Shown: positions 25,035 through 33,666, counted from the stretch's first letter. The stretch is 64,000 nucleotides of DNA from Actinomycetota bacterium (GCA_003161615.1 PMOB01000006.1:62001-126000), one strand, 5' to 3'. The notes: a model not told the origin generated them from the sequence alone. Translations and numbers: made by a program.

Positions 25035-27605
25035 CTACGAGGCCTTGCGGCGGCCGCGCGTCGGCCGTTTCGCCGGCCCTTTCGCGCGCCGCTCGGCGAG
25101 GAGCTCGAGAGCGCGGTCGAGCTCGACAGACTCGGGATCGTCGCCGCGCCGGAGGCTCGCGTTCGTCTCGCCGTCGGTGACGTACGGGCCGAACCGCCCC
25201 TCTTTGAGGACGATCGCCTTGCCCGTAGCGGGATCCGCGCCGAGCTCCCGCTTCGGAGCGGCGGACGCCGCCTGCCTGCCGCGCCGCGGCTTCGGCTGGG
25301 CGATGAGCGCGAGCGCATCCTCGAGCGTGATCGTGAGGAGCTGCTCCTCGGCCTCGAGCGAGCGCGTCTCCTTCTCCTTCTGGACGAACGGCCCGTACCG
25401 GCCGTTACGCGCGACGACCTCCTCGCCGTCGGGCGCAGTGCCGAGCGTGCGCGGCAGCGTCAGAAGGCGAAGCGCGTCCTCGAGGGACACGGTCTCGACG
25501 GACATCGACTTGAAGAGGGATGCGGTGCGCGGCTTCTCCTTCGAGTCGTCCGGCAGGACCTCCGTGACGTACGGGCCGTAGCGGCCGGTTTTGGCGACGA
25601 CCGGCCGGTCGGTCTCGGGATCGACGCCGAGCTCGCGGTCGCCGGTCGGCTGGGAGAGAAGCTCCTCGGCCTTCTCGACCGTCAGCTCGTCGGGCGCGAG
25701 GTCGTCGGGCACGCTCGCCCGCGCGCCGTCGCGCTCGAGGTACGGGCCGTAGCGGCCGACGCGGAGGACGATCCCGTCGCCGATCTCGAGCGAGTTGATC
25801 TCCCGCGCGTCGATTGCGCTGAGGTCGGAGACGAGCTCCTGCAACCCCGCTGATCCGTCCCCGAAATAAAACCGCCGCAGCCAGTCGACGCGTTGCTCGT
25901 CGCCGGCTGCGATCCGGTCGAGGTCGTCCTCCATCCGGGCCGTGAAGTCGTAGTCGACGAGCTGGGTGAAGTGCTGCTCGAGAAGGCCGACGACCGAGAA
26001 GGCGAGGAAGGCGGGAACGAGGGCACCGCCGCGCTTGAAGACGTAGCCGCGGTCGAGGATCGTGCCGATGATCGAGGCGTAGGTGGACGGGCGGCCGATG
26101 CCGAGCTCCTCAAGCGTGCGGACGAGCGTCGCCTCGGTGTAGCGCGCGGGGGGGCTCGTCTCGTGACTCTGCGGCTCGAGCTCGCGCAACTGGACGGCGT
26201 CGCCCTCGGAGAGGTTGGGGAGACGGCGCTCCTCGTCGTCGTCGCCCGCCGCGCGGTCGTCGTCCCGCCCCTCCTCGTACGCGGCGAGGAAGCCGCGGAA
26301 CGTGATCACGGTGCCGCTCGCACCGAACTCGACGACCTCGCCGTCGCTGGATGCGCCGCCGATCCGCAGCGAGACCGTCTGGCCCTGTGCGTCCTTCATC
26401 TGCGACGCGATCGTCCGCATCCAGATCAGCTCGTAGAGCTTGTGCTCGTCGCGGGACACCTCACCGACCACCTGCTGCGGCGTGCGGAAGCGGTCGCCGG
26501 CCGGGCGGATCGCCTCGTGCGCCTCCTGTGCGTTCTTCACCTTGCGCTCGTATCGCCGCGGCTTGTCGGGGACGTACTCGGCGCCGAACAGGGAAGTCGC
26601 CTGGTCGCGGGCGGCGACGAGGGCCGACTCCGACAGCGTCGTCGAGTCGGTGCGCATGTACGTGATGTAGCCGTTCTCGTAAAGGCGCTGGGCGATGCGC
26701 ATCGTCGTCTGCGCGGTGTAGCGGAGCTTGCGGCTCGCCTCCTGCTGCAGCGTCGACGTCATGAACGGCGCGGCCGGCTTGCGGGAGTACGGCTTCTGCT
26801 CGACGCGGGTGACGCTGAAGGAGGAGCCCTCGAGCCGGGTCGCGAGACCGCGCGCCGCGTCCTCGTCGAGCGGGCGAGCGTCGGTGCGCAACTTCCCGTC
26901 GGGGCCGAAGTCGCGGCCCACGGCGACGCGCTGGCCGTCGACCGAGACGAGCCGCGCCTCGAAGGAGTCCGGATCGAAGGTCGCGAGGAGGTCCCACCAC
27001 GCGGCGGCGCGGAACGCGATCCGCTCGCGCTCGCGCTCGACGATGAGCCGCGTCGCGACCGACTGGACGCGCCCGGCGGAAAGCCCGCGCATGATCTTCT
27101 TCCAGAGGACGGGCGAGACCTCGTAGCCGTAGAGCCGGTCGAGGATGCGGCGGGACTCCTGCGCGTCGACGAGCCGGCTGTCGACGTCCCGCGTCTCCTC
27201 CAGCGCGCGGTCGATCGCCTCGCGCGTGATCTCGTGGAAGACCATCCGGCGCACCGGCACTTTCGGCTGCAGGACTTCGAGCAGGTGCCAGGCGATCGCC
27301 TCGCCCTCGCGATCCTCGTCCGTTGCGAGCAGCAGCTCGTCCGCGCCGGCGAGGTGCTTGCGCAGCTCGGCGACCTTCTTCTTCTTGTCCGGATCGACTA
27401 CGTAGAGCGGCTCGAAGTCGTGCTCGACATTGACGCCGAGCCGCGCCCAGGGCTCGCCCTTGAGGTTCTCGGGGATCTCGGCGGCGCTGTCCGGGAGGTC
27501 GCGAATGTGGCCGACGGAGGACTCGACGATGAAGTCTGGGCCGAGATAGCCGGCGATGGTACGAGCCTTCGCGGGCGACTCAACGATGACGAGCCGTTTT
27601 GGCAC
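25035..27605 (-). CDS. topA: DNA topoisomerase I
   Basis: An 856 aa type IA topoisomerase. The Toprim domain is at the start (LVIVESPAKARTIAGYLG; LATDEDREGEAIAWHL). The active-site tyrosine is in NGYITYMRTDSTTLS, about residue 315. The C-terminal third contains repeated Topo-C modules with the core GR(Y/F)GP(Y/F), four to five copies (for example GRYGPYVTEV, GRYGPFVQKE, GRFGPYVTDG), instead of the Cys4 zinc fingers of E. coli TopA. The very C-terminus is basic (KRPTRGRRKAS). It removes negative supercoils. Confidence 0.96.
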   Translation of the reverse strand: MPKRLVIVESPAKARTIAGYLGPDFIVESSVGHIRDLPDSAAEIPENLKGEPWARLGVNVEHDFEPLYVVDPDKKKKVAELRKHLAGADELLLATDEDREGEAIAWHLLEVLQPKVPVRRMVFHEITREAIDRALEETRDVDSRLVDAQESRRILDRLYGYEVSPVLWKKIMRGLSAGRVQSVATRLIVERERERIAFRAAAWWDLLATFDPDSFEARLVSVDGQRVAVGRDFGPDGKLRTDARPLDEDAARGLATRLEGSSFSVTRVEQKPYSRKPAAPFMTSTLQQEASRKLRYTAQTTMRIAQRLYENGYITYMRTDSTTLSESALVAARDQATSLFGAEYVPDKPRRYERKVKNAQEAHEAIRPAGDRFRTPQQVVGEVSRDEHKLYELIWMRTIASQMKDAQGQTVSLRIGGASSDGEVVEFGASGTVITFRGFLAAYEEGRDDDRAAGDDDEERRLPNLSEGDAVQLRELEPQSHETSPPARYTEATLVRTLEELGIGRPSTYASIIGTILDRGYVFKRGGALVPAFLAFSVVGLLEQHFTQLVDYDFTARMEDDLDRIAAGDEQRVDWLRRFYFGDGSAGLQELVSDLSAIDAREINSLEIGDGIVLRVGRYGPYLERDGARASVPDDLAPDELTVEKAEELLSQPTGDRELGVDPETDRPVVAKTGRYGPYVTEVLPDDSKEKPRTASLFKSMSVETVSLEDALRLLTLPRTLGTAPDGEEVVARNGRYGPFVQKEKETRSLEAEEQLLTITLEDALALIAQPKPRRGRQAASAAPKRELGADPATGKAIVLKEGRFGPYVTDGETNASLRRGDDPESVELDRALELLAERRAKGPAKRPTRGRRKAS

Positions 27606-27645
27606 GGCCGGTCACGATAGCCACCGGTAGGGATACTCCTCCCGC

Positions 27646-28266
27646 ATGCGTCCGCCGATCGCCTACCGGGTCATCGCCTTTCTCAGCTGGCCTTTCTTCT
27701 ACGGGCTCTTCCGGCTGCGGGCCCGCGGGACCGAGAATCTGCCGGCCTCCGGCGGCTTCGTCCTCGCCTGCAACCACATCTCCAACCTCGACCCGTGGCC
27801 GGTCGGACTGCCTCTCTGGCCGAAGCGCTGGCTCCGGTTCATGGCGAAATCGGAGCTCTACTGGTGGCCCGCGACGTACGTGCTCGACGGAGTCGGCGCC
27901 TTTCCCGTGCGCCGCGGGGTCGGCGATGTCGAGGCGATCGAGACCGCGGTGCGCCTCGCGCAGGAGGGCCACGTCGTCGTCATGTTCCCGGAGGGAACGC
28001 GGCGCGCGAAGGGGCTCGTCAAAAGGCACGTGGCGCGGCCCCGCTCGGGGGCGGCGCGGATCGCGCTCGAGGCAGGAGTCCCGCTCGTCCCGTGCGCGGT
28101 CTCCGGCATGGACCGGCTGAGGCGACTCGGCCCGCTCCGCGTCGCCTACGCCGCGCCGCTCGACATCGACGATCTGCGCGGCAGCAGCGACGTCCGGGAG
28201 GCGGCACAGGAGGCGACGGAGCGGCTGATGGCGCGGATCGAGGAGCTCGAGGCGTCGCTCGCGTGA
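27646..28266 (+). CDS. plsC: 1-acyl-sn-glycerol-3-phosphate acyltransferase
   Basis: A 206 aa membrane-associated acyltransferase. The NHISNLD motif (catalytic His and Asp) is near residue 43 and the FPEGTR motif is near residue 107. The first about 20 residues form a hydrophobic anchor. PlsC makes phosphatidic acid in phospholipid synthesis. The stop overlaps the GTG of the exonuclease gene by four bases, so the two are translationally coupled although functionally unrelated. Confidence 0.92.
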   Translation: MRPPIAYRVIAFLSWPFFYGLFRLRARGTENLPASGGFVLACNHISNLDPWPVGLPLWPKRWLRFMAKSELYWWPATYVLDGVGAFPVRRGVGDVEAIETAVRLAQEGHVVVMFPEGTRRAKGLVKRHVARPRSGAARIALEAGVPLVPCAVSGMDRLRRLGPLRVAYAAPLDIDDLRGSSDVREAAQEATERLMARIEELEASLA

Positions 28267-29069
28267 GCATCCTGCTCGCGATCGATGGCGACTCGTTTGC
28301 CCATCGCGCCTATCACGCGCTGCCGAAGTCGATCCGCCTCAACGCCGTCGTCGGCTTCACGAACATGCTCGTCCGGCTCTGGCAGTCGGAGCAGCCGGAC
28401 GCCGTCGTCGTCGCCTGGGACACGCTCACGACGCCGACGTACCGGCACAAAGCGTTCCCGCAGTACCAGTCGGGCCGGGTCTTCGAGGACTCGATCGTCG
28501 AGCAACTGGCGATCCTCCCCGAGCTGACCGCCGCCTGCGGCTTCGTCACGGCGAAGGCTCCGGGCTACGAGGCCGACGACTTCCTGGCCGCAGCGGCGCG
28601 CGAGTGGCCCGGCGAGGTGCTCGTCGCGACCTCCGACCGCGACGCGTTCCAGCTCGCGAGCGACCGTGTGACGATCCTGCAGCCGGCGCGCGGTGTGAGC
28701 GAGCTCGCGCGGATCGGGCCGGCGGGGGTGCGCGAGCGGTATGGCATCGAGCCGGAGCAGGTGCCGGATCTGATCGCGCTGCGCGGCGATCCGTCCGACA
28801 AGCTCCCGGGCGCGCGCGGGATCGGGCCGAAGAAGGCGGCGGAGATCCTCGCGCAGTACGGCACGCTCGAGGCGGCGCTCGCCGACGGCCGCTTCGCGGC
28901 CGAGGCGGAGGACTTGCGCCTGTTCCGGCGAATCGCCGCGATGGACGCCTTCGCTCCCCTTCCTCCCCTCGCACAAGCAACACCGACGTGGGCGGAGGCG
29001 TCCGACTTCCTCGAGCGGCTCGGTCTCGCCGGCGCCGCAGAACGGGTACGCGCGCTATCGACGTCCTGA
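28263..29069 (+). CDS. 5'-3' exonuclease (DNA polymerase I N-terminal-like)
   Basis: The 268 aa protein has the FEN/PIN-like layout: LLAIDGDSFAHRAYHALP at the start, GYEADDFLAAAA near residue 100, VATSDRDAFQL near residue 120, and a helix-hairpin-helix GDPSDKLPGARGIGPKKAAEIL near residue 180 (quoted in part). It is a stand-alone version of the Pol I 5' nuclease domain and should remove RNA primers or 5' flaps. The GTG start overlaps plsC. Confidence 0.92.
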   Translation: MSILLAIDGDSFAHRAYHALPKSIRLNAVVGFTNMLVRLWQSEQPDAVVVAWDTLTTPTYRHKAFPQYQSGRVFEDSIVEQLAILPELTAACGFVTAKAPGYEADDFLAAAAREWPGEVLVATSDRDAFQLASDRVTILQPARGVSELARIGPAGVRERYGIEPEQVPDLIALRGDPSDKLPGARGIGPKKAAEILAQYGTLEAALADGRFAAEAEDLRLFRRIAAMDAFAPLPPLAQATPTWAEASDFLERLGLAGAAERVRALSTS

Positions 29070-29905
29070 CGCATCCCGCGCTCGCGCGGCTCCACCCGAC
29101 CGGCGGCCACCCGGAGCGTCCCGAGCGGCTCGCGGTTCTCCTCGCGCACCAGCACGTGTGGAGCGAGGGACGCGCTGCGAGCGAGGAGGAACTGCTCCTC
29201 TGCCACACCGCGGAGCACGTCGGGCTCGTGCGGGATGTCGAGGACGCGGTCTGGCTCGACGGCGACACGCTCTGCACGGCGACGACGTACGAGGCAGCGG
29301 CCCTCGCGGCAGGGACTGCGATCGAGGCAGCGTTGCGCGGCGGCTTCGCGCTCGTCCGTCCGCCGGGCCACCATGCGCTCGCCGGGCGGGCGATGGGGTT
29401 CTGCGTCTTCAACAACGTCGCCGTCGCCGCTCGCGCCGCGCAGCAGCGACTCGGGCTCGAGCGGGTGGCGATCGTCGACTTCGACGTCCACCACGGCAAC
29501 GGCACCGAGGCGATCTTCCGCGACGACGACAGCGTCCTCTTCGTCTCGCTCCACCAGTGGCCGCTCTATCCCGGCAGCGGCGGTCCGGATGAGCAGGCGG
29601 AGACGACGCTCAACGTGCCCTTGCCGGCGGGATCCGGCGACGACGAGTACCTCGAAGCGTTCGACCGCGTCGTCACGCCGGCGGTGGAACGCTTCGAGCC
29701 GGAGCTCGTGCTCGTCTCGGCGGGCTTCGACGGCCACGAAGCCGATCCGCTTGCCGACATGCGGCTGACCGAGGACGGCTTCCGCGAGCTCGCGCGTCGC
29801 TGCCGCGCGCTCGGCGACCGCGTCGCCGCGGTGCTCGAGGGCGGCTATGTCCTCGACACGTTGCCACGGCTGGTCGACGCCGCGCTCGAGGGCTTCGTCT
29901 CCTGA
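28988..29905 (+). CDS. Histone-deacetylase-family amidohydrolase
   Basis: The sequence has the HDAC/acetylpolyamine amidohydrolase signature: GGHPERPERL near the start, PPGHHA, DFDVHHGNGTEAIF with the zinc Asp and His, SAGFDGHEADP with the second zinc Asp, and a C-terminal EGGYVL. The substrate (acetylpolyamine, acetoin-related or acetyl-lysine) is unknown. The start is uncertain. The first ordinary start is a GTG at 28988, overlapping the exonuclease gene by 82 bases and adding an Arg-rich tail; the conserved part starts at codon 29066 (CTG). Confidence 0.85.
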   Translation: MGGGVRLPRAARSRRRRRTGTRAIDVLTHPALARLHPTGGHPERPERLAVLLAHQHVWSEGRAASEEELLLCHTAEHVGLVRDVEDAVWLDGDTLCTATTYEAAALAAGTAIEAALRGGFALVRPPGHHALAGRAMGFCVFNNVAVAARAAQQRLGLERVAIVDFDVHHGNGTEAIFRDDDSVLFVSLHQWPLYPGSGGPDEQAETTLNVPLPAGSGDDEYLEAFDRVVTPAVERFEPELVLVSAGFDGHEADPLADMRLTEDGFRELARRCRALGDRVAAVLEGGYVLDTLPRLVDAALEGFVS

Positions 29906-29912
29906 ATAGAAG

Positions 29913-29942
29913 CGGGGCGGCCCTAACGCCAGGACCGCCCCG
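29913..29942 (+). terminator. Hairpin after the deacetylase gene
   Basis: CGGGGCGG and CCGCCCCG pair with a further CCT/AGG inner pairing, eight bases after the stop at 29905. It is followed by TGTTGTCT, a poor T tract, so it is a probable but not ideal terminator. Confidence 0.6.
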
Positions 29943-29960
29943 TGTTGTCTCGCCGCGCCA

Positions 29961-29976
29961 CCCCTCCCCGGAGGGG
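29961..29976. promoter_or_regulatory. C-block/G-block inverted repeat
   Basis: CCCCTCC and GGAGGGG flank two bases. It lies in the 170-base non-coding stretch between the deacetylase gene and the 3' end of the response regulator, about 70 bases from a second such repeat (30043). Confidence 0.35.
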
Positions 29977-30042
29977 AACTGCTGGTACGCGGAGCATCGG
30001 CAGTTGCCGGTCTATCCGCGCGACCCGGCGTGGGTGAATCGC

Positions 30043-30061
30043 ATCCCCCGCCGTGGGGGAT
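30043..30061. promoter_or_regulatory. C-block/G-block inverted repeat next to the response regulator
   Basis: Perfect seven-base arms ATCCCCC / GGGGGAT with a five-base spacer, 14 bases beyond the response-regulator stop. It matches the repeats at 13057 and 13223. There is no T run, so a terminator role is not obvious. Confidence 0.4.
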
Positions 30062-30074
30062 TCATTAGGAGGGC

Positions 30075-30719
30075 TCAGGCTCGAGCGAGCGTCAGTTGCT
30101 CGAGCGCCTCGCGGCGCGACGAGACGCCGAGCTTGCGCAGGAGGCTCTTGACGTGCGAGCGGACGGTGTGCTCCGAGATGAACAGCCGCTGGGCGATCTC
30201 GTCCGTGCCGTGGTGCTCGTCGAGCAGGAGCAGAACTTCCACCTCGCGCGCCGAAAGGAGCGACGCGATGCGATCGGGGACTCCCGAGCCGCGGCCGCCG
30301 CCGCTCCGCACCTGATCGAGCAGCCGGCGCGCGATCGGCCCGGAGAGGGCGGCCTCTCCTCGTGCGACCCCGGCGAGGAAGGACGCGATCCGCTCGGGTG
30401 GCTCCGTCTTGAGGAGATAGCCCGCCGCGCCGCCGCGAATCGCGGCGAGGAGGTTCTCCTCCGTGCCGGAAGCCGTGAGAACGACGACCTCACACTCGGG
30501 GGCCGCCTCCCGGAGGCGCGGTAGCGCCGAGAGCCCGTCGAGCCCGGGCATCGAGAGGTCGAGCAGGACGAGGTCGGGCTGCGTCGCGGTTGCGGCGGCG
30601 ATCGCTTCCTCGCCGTCGGCGGCGACGCCGGCCACCTCGAACCCGTGCGCGCGGAGCAGCGCGGACAGCGCGTCGCGCGTGAGGGGATGGTCGTCGACGA
30701 CGAGAACGCGATCCGGCAT
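30075..30719 (-). CDS. NarL/LuxR-family response regulator
   Basis: A 214 aa two-domain regulator. The receiver domain (residues 1-120) has the acidic pocket in VVDDHPLTRD, phospho-acceptor Asp in LVLLDLSMPGLDG, Thr in VVLTASG and Lys in LLKTEPPE. The output domain is a LuxR helix-turn-helix with LSAREVEVLLLLDEHHGTDE and SEHTVRSHVKSLLRKLGV. Its ATG is 42 bases from the ATG of a divergent histidine kinase, which is its likely partner. An inverted repeat lies between them. Confidence 0.93.
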   Translation of the reverse strand: MPDRVLVVDDHPLTRDALSALLRAHGFEVAGVAADGEEAIAAATATQPDLVLLDLSMPGLDGLSALPRLREAAPECEVVVLTASGTEENLLAAIRGGAAGYLLKTEPPERIASFLAGVARGEAALSGPIARRLLDQVRSGGGRGSGVPDRIASLLSAREVEVLLLLDEHHGTDEIAQRLFISEHTVRSHVKSLLRKLGVSSRREALEQLTLARA

Positions 30720-30729
30720 GTCGTACTTA

Positions 30730-30751
30730 TCGGCAGCGACGCTTCTGCCGA
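30730..30751. promoter_or_regulatory. Inverted repeat between kinase and response regulator genes
   Basis: TCGGCAG-N8-CTGCCGA with additional flanking TT/AA pairs (TTATCGGCAG and CTGCCGACAA, nine of ten matching). It is centred in the 42-base divergent intergenic region, an ideal site for autoregulation by the response regulator. Confidence 0.6.
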
Positions 30752-30761
30752 CAAGACCCAC

Positions 30762-32144
30762 ATGAGCGGACGGCGCACGGACCTGCAGGCGTTCCTCTGG
30801 GGAGAAGTCCTCCTCGTCGGCCTCCTCGCCGCCAGCCTCGCGCTCTTCCTCTCCCACCCGGTGCTGCGGACGCAGTACGACAAGCCACAGCTGCTGCTCG
30901 TGCTCGAGACGGTCATGGCCCTCGCCGGCTTGCTCGTCACCGTCCTCGCCGGCGCTCGCTTCGCGGTCGATGGGCTCCGCACAGACCTGCTCCTCGCGAC
31001 CGGCTTCCTCACGAGCTCGCTCTCTCTCGGCGCGTTCGCGATCGGCCCGGTGCTCGGCGGAGGAACGCTCGGACGCCCGGAGGGCTGGGCCGCATTGCTC
31101 GGAAGCATCCTCGGCCAGGGTCTCGTTGCAGCGGCGCCGTTCGTGCCAGGCCGCAGCCGCGTGCGCGAGCGCGCGCTCGGAAACTCGATTGCGGGCGCGG
31201 CCGTCGTCCTCACGGTGGCGTGGCTCCTGCTGCGCGCGCACGGCAGCGCGCTACCCGGCCTCACCGCCGCGCCGGGAGCGCGCGAGCCGGCGGGACTGAC
31301 CGCGACGCTGTCCCTCCTGGCACTCCTCGACCTCCTCGCGGTGCTCGGGTGGGGACGGCGGTTCGCCCGAACCGGCGACAACCTCGCGCAGTGGCTGGCA
31401 CTCGCCTTCACACTGCAGCTCTTCGCGGCTCTCCACCTCGTCTTCACGCCGCCGCGAGGCACGACGTCCGTGGCCGAGGGCGACTTCCTGCGTCTCCTCG
31501 CCTTCGCGGTCGTCCTCGTCGGCGCGTGGCGTGCGATCCGCGCCTCGGAGTTCGGCCGCGCCGTCGCGGAGGAGCGGGCGCGCGTCGCGCGGGAGATCCA
31601 TGACGGGCTCGCGCAGTACCTGTTCACGCTCGCTACCCATGCGCAGATGCTCGAGGCGGGCGGCCCGGTGGAGGAGATCGCACCGAAGCTCAAGGAGGCG
31701 GCGGCGCTGGCGCAACAGGAGGCGCGCTTCGCGATCCTCGCCCTCTCCTCGGCGAGCGGCACGGCGCCCTTCGACGCCGCCCTGCGCCGCTACGTCGAGG
31801 TCCTCACCGCAGATGGGAAGCTCGAGGTCGAGCTCGAAGTCGACCCGGACATCCGCCTCGCTCCGGACGAGCAGATCGAGATCTTCCGGATCGTGCAGGA
31901 GGGGCTCGGCAATGTCCGGCGGCACGCACGCGCGACGCAAGCCGAGGTCGTGATCGGCCGCAGGCCCTCCGGCGAGCGTTTCGTCGCGATCTCCGACGAC
32001 GGCGACGGCTTCGAGGGAGACGCTCCCGCGGCCGGTCAGGGACTCCGCAACATGCGGGCTCGGGCGGCGTCGATCGAGGGCGGCTTCAGCCTGCGGAGCA
32101 CGCCCGGGCGCGGCACTGCGCTCGAAGTCGTCTTGCGGACGTAA
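30762..32144 (+). CDS. Membrane sensor histidine kinase (NarX/DesK type)
   Basis: The 460 aa kinase has an N-terminal membrane domain with about eight hydrophobic segments and no large extracellular loop. The HisKA_3 phospho-acceptor is in EERARVAREIHDGLAQYL near residue 280, and the HATPase is lower down (EGLGNVRRHARA, ISDDGDGF, GQGLRNMRARAA, GRGTALEVVL). This class pairs with NarL-type regulators such as the divergent gene at 30719. The signal is unknown; a membrane stress or lipid signal is possible for such a domain. Confidence 0.92.
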   Translation: MSGRRTDLQAFLWGEVLLVGLLAASLALFLSHPVLRTQYDKPQLLLVLETVMALAGLLVTVLAGARFAVDGLRTDLLLATGFLTSSLSLGAFAIGPVLGGGTLGRPEGWAALLGSILGQGLVAAAPFVPGRSRVRERALGNSIAGAAVVLTVAWLLLRAHGSALPGLTAAPGAREPAGLTATLSLLALLDLLAVLGWGRRFARTGDNLAQWLALAFTLQLFAALHLVFTPPRGTTSVAEGDFLRLLAFAVVLVGAWRAIRASEFGRAVAEERARVAREIHDGLAQYLFTLATHAQMLEAGGPVEEIAPKLKEAAALAQQEARFAILALSSASGTAPFDAALRRYVEVLTADGKLEVELEVDPDIRLAPDEQIEIFRIVQEGLGNVRRHARATQAEVVIGRRPSGERFVAISDDGDGFEGDAPAAGQGLRNMRARAASIEGGFSLRSTPGRGTALEVVLRT

Positions 32145-32187
32145 AGCGCCTTCCCATCTGCCGTCCGTTCCGCCTATTCTGCTCGCC

Positions 32188-32823
32188 GTGCGTCGCGCTC
32201 TCGTTGTGCTCGCTGCGGTCGTCGCCGCCTGCGTCCTCTCCGCTTCTGCGGGAGCGGTAAAGCACGCGCCGCTGCAGCACGTGACGATCTTCGGCGACTC
32301 GGTCGCGGCCGCGCTCAGCTGGGATCCGACCGCCCGCGAGGTGCTCGAGCGCGGCGACCGGCTCACGCTCGAGCTTGCGCCATGCGGCCGGCTCAGCACG
32401 CCCGGCTGCTTCTCGCCGCCGCCGCCGAGCGTTCTCGCGGAGGTGCGCGCGCTCGGCCGCCGGATCGGCCCGACGGCCATCGTCCTCGTCGGCTACAACG
32501 ACGACCCGCACGTGTACGCGGCGGGAATCGACACCGTGCTGCGGGCGATGCACAAGCGCGGCGTCCAGCAGGTGCTCTGGCTGACGCTCCGCGCCGTCTA
32601 CAAGCAGTACGCGATCACGAACGAGGTGATCCGCGGCGCCTCGCACAAGTTCCCGTGGATGAAGGTCATCGACTGGAACCTGTACTCACACAACCACTCA
32701 TCGTGGTTCGGGCCGGACGGGATTCACTTCAACGGCAGCGGCGCCGTCGCGTTCGCGGACTACCTCCACCGGACGCTCAAGGAGTACGGGCTTACGGGCC
32801 CGATCTCCTCGAACGCCGGTTAG
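32188..32823 (+). CDS. Secreted SGNH/GDSL-type hydrolase
   Basis: A 211 aa protein with a signal peptide (RALVVLAAVVAACVLSASAGA) followed by SGNH blocks: FGDSVAAAL with the nucleophile Ser, LVGYNDDP in the Asn block, and FGPDGIHFNGSGA with the catalytic Asp-His near the C-terminus. It probably hydrolyses an ester outside the cell, perhaps an O-acetyl group on a cell-wall or exopolysaccharide sugar. The GTG start is 43 bases after the kinase stop. Confidence 0.82.
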   Translation: MRRALVVLAAVVAACVLSASAGAVKHAPLQHVTIFGDSVAAALSWDPTAREVLERGDRLTLELAPCGRLSTPGCFSPPPPSVLAEVRALGRRIGPTAIVLVGYNDDPHVYAAGIDTVLRAMHKRGVQQVLWLTLRAVYKQYAITNEVIRGASHKFPWMKVIDWNLYSHNHSSWFGPDGIHFNGSGAVAFADYLHRTLKEYGLTGPISSNAG

Positions 32824-32844
32824 AGGAACTTCCTTCCTGCCGTC

Positions 32845-33666
32845 CTAGCTACCGCTCGGCGCGGCGCACGACGTCGCCCACGTGCAGGCGTTGAAGCCGT
32901 CCGCATCGGGATCGGGCGCCGACGGGCTGCCGATCACGCTGCCGTTCGAGTCGATGAGCTGCATCTGCTCGGACGCGTTCAGGTTCGCCGGATGGCCGTT
33001 CACCGTGGCGAGATCGAAGACCGGTGACGTCAGGCTCGGCAGCGCCGCGAAGCCGGCATTCGTGCCGAGGATCAGCGGCGTCTCCTCGATCCACTCGGCC
33101 GTGCCGTGAGTCGAGCTGTACGGAACGGTCTGCGTGAACGTCTCGTTCCGTGTCACGTCCTGGAGCGTGATCACCCAGACGTTCGCGTCGGGCACCGTCT
33201 CGGCGATCGAGGCGTGCATGTGGTCGCCCGGATCGACGGTCATCGAGATCCCGATGGACGGACCGGGGATGATCTCCCACCAGGCCGAGTACGAGGTCTG
33301 GCCCGCGGCCGAGACGTCCTGCTCCGTGCCGGTCTGGATGAGCGTGTTGTCCGTGACTGTGCAACCGGCGTCGACGCAACCACCGCCGATGCCGATCCAG
33401 TCGGACGAGTACTCGTCCTGAGCCGGCGCATGCAGGCTCGCGGTCGGCACCGTCCAGTCGCCGGTGATCGAGTTGAAGAGCGTGCCGCCCTGCTCGAGCG
33501 TGCCCTGGTTGTAACCGAACCAGTTCGAGCTCTGGTTCGTGTTCGCGCGGACGTTGAGCAACTGACCGTGCGAGCTGAGTGTCGAGCCGGCTCCCGCCGA
33601 GGCGGCGGCGGCGAGGAGGGCAACCGCGATCCCGAGGAGCGACGCGCAAAGCGTCCGTGAGCGCAT
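32845..33666 (-). CDS. Secreted G1-family (glutamic) peptidase-like protein
   Basis: The 273 aa product has a signal peptide and a beta-rich body matching eqolisins: SSNWFGYNQ, ITGDWTVPTAS, SSDWIGIGGG, LIQTGTEQD, AWWEIIPGPS and GTAEWIEETPL. In the fungal scytalidoglutamic peptidase the catalytic pair is a Gln in LQTG and a Glu in AEFIIED. Both residues are present here at the equivalent motifs, so it is likely active at acid pH. Two pairs of Cys could form disulfides (GGGCVDAGC and CTWATSC). The RBS AAAGGAG is well placed. It is divergent from the small membrane protein gene at 33777. Confidence 0.8.
   Translation of the reverse strand: MRSRTLCASLLGIAVALLAAAASAGAGSTLSSHGQLLNVRANTNQSSNWFGYNQGTLEQGGTLFNSITGDWTVPTASLHAPAQDEYSSDWIGIGGGCVDAGCTVTDNTLIQTGTEQDVSAAGQTSYSAWWEIIPGPSIGISMTVDPGDHMHASIAETVPDANVWVITLQDVTRNETFTQTVPYSSTHGTAEWIEETPLILGTNAGFAALPSLTSPVFDLATVNGHPANLNASEQMQLIDSNGSVIGSPSAPDPDADGFNACTWATSCAAPSGS

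Noticed and set aside
9107-30061. The C/G inverted repeats as CRISPR or transposon ends
   Set aside because: They are too short, irregularly spaced, without spacers, target duplications or nearby cas or transposase genes.
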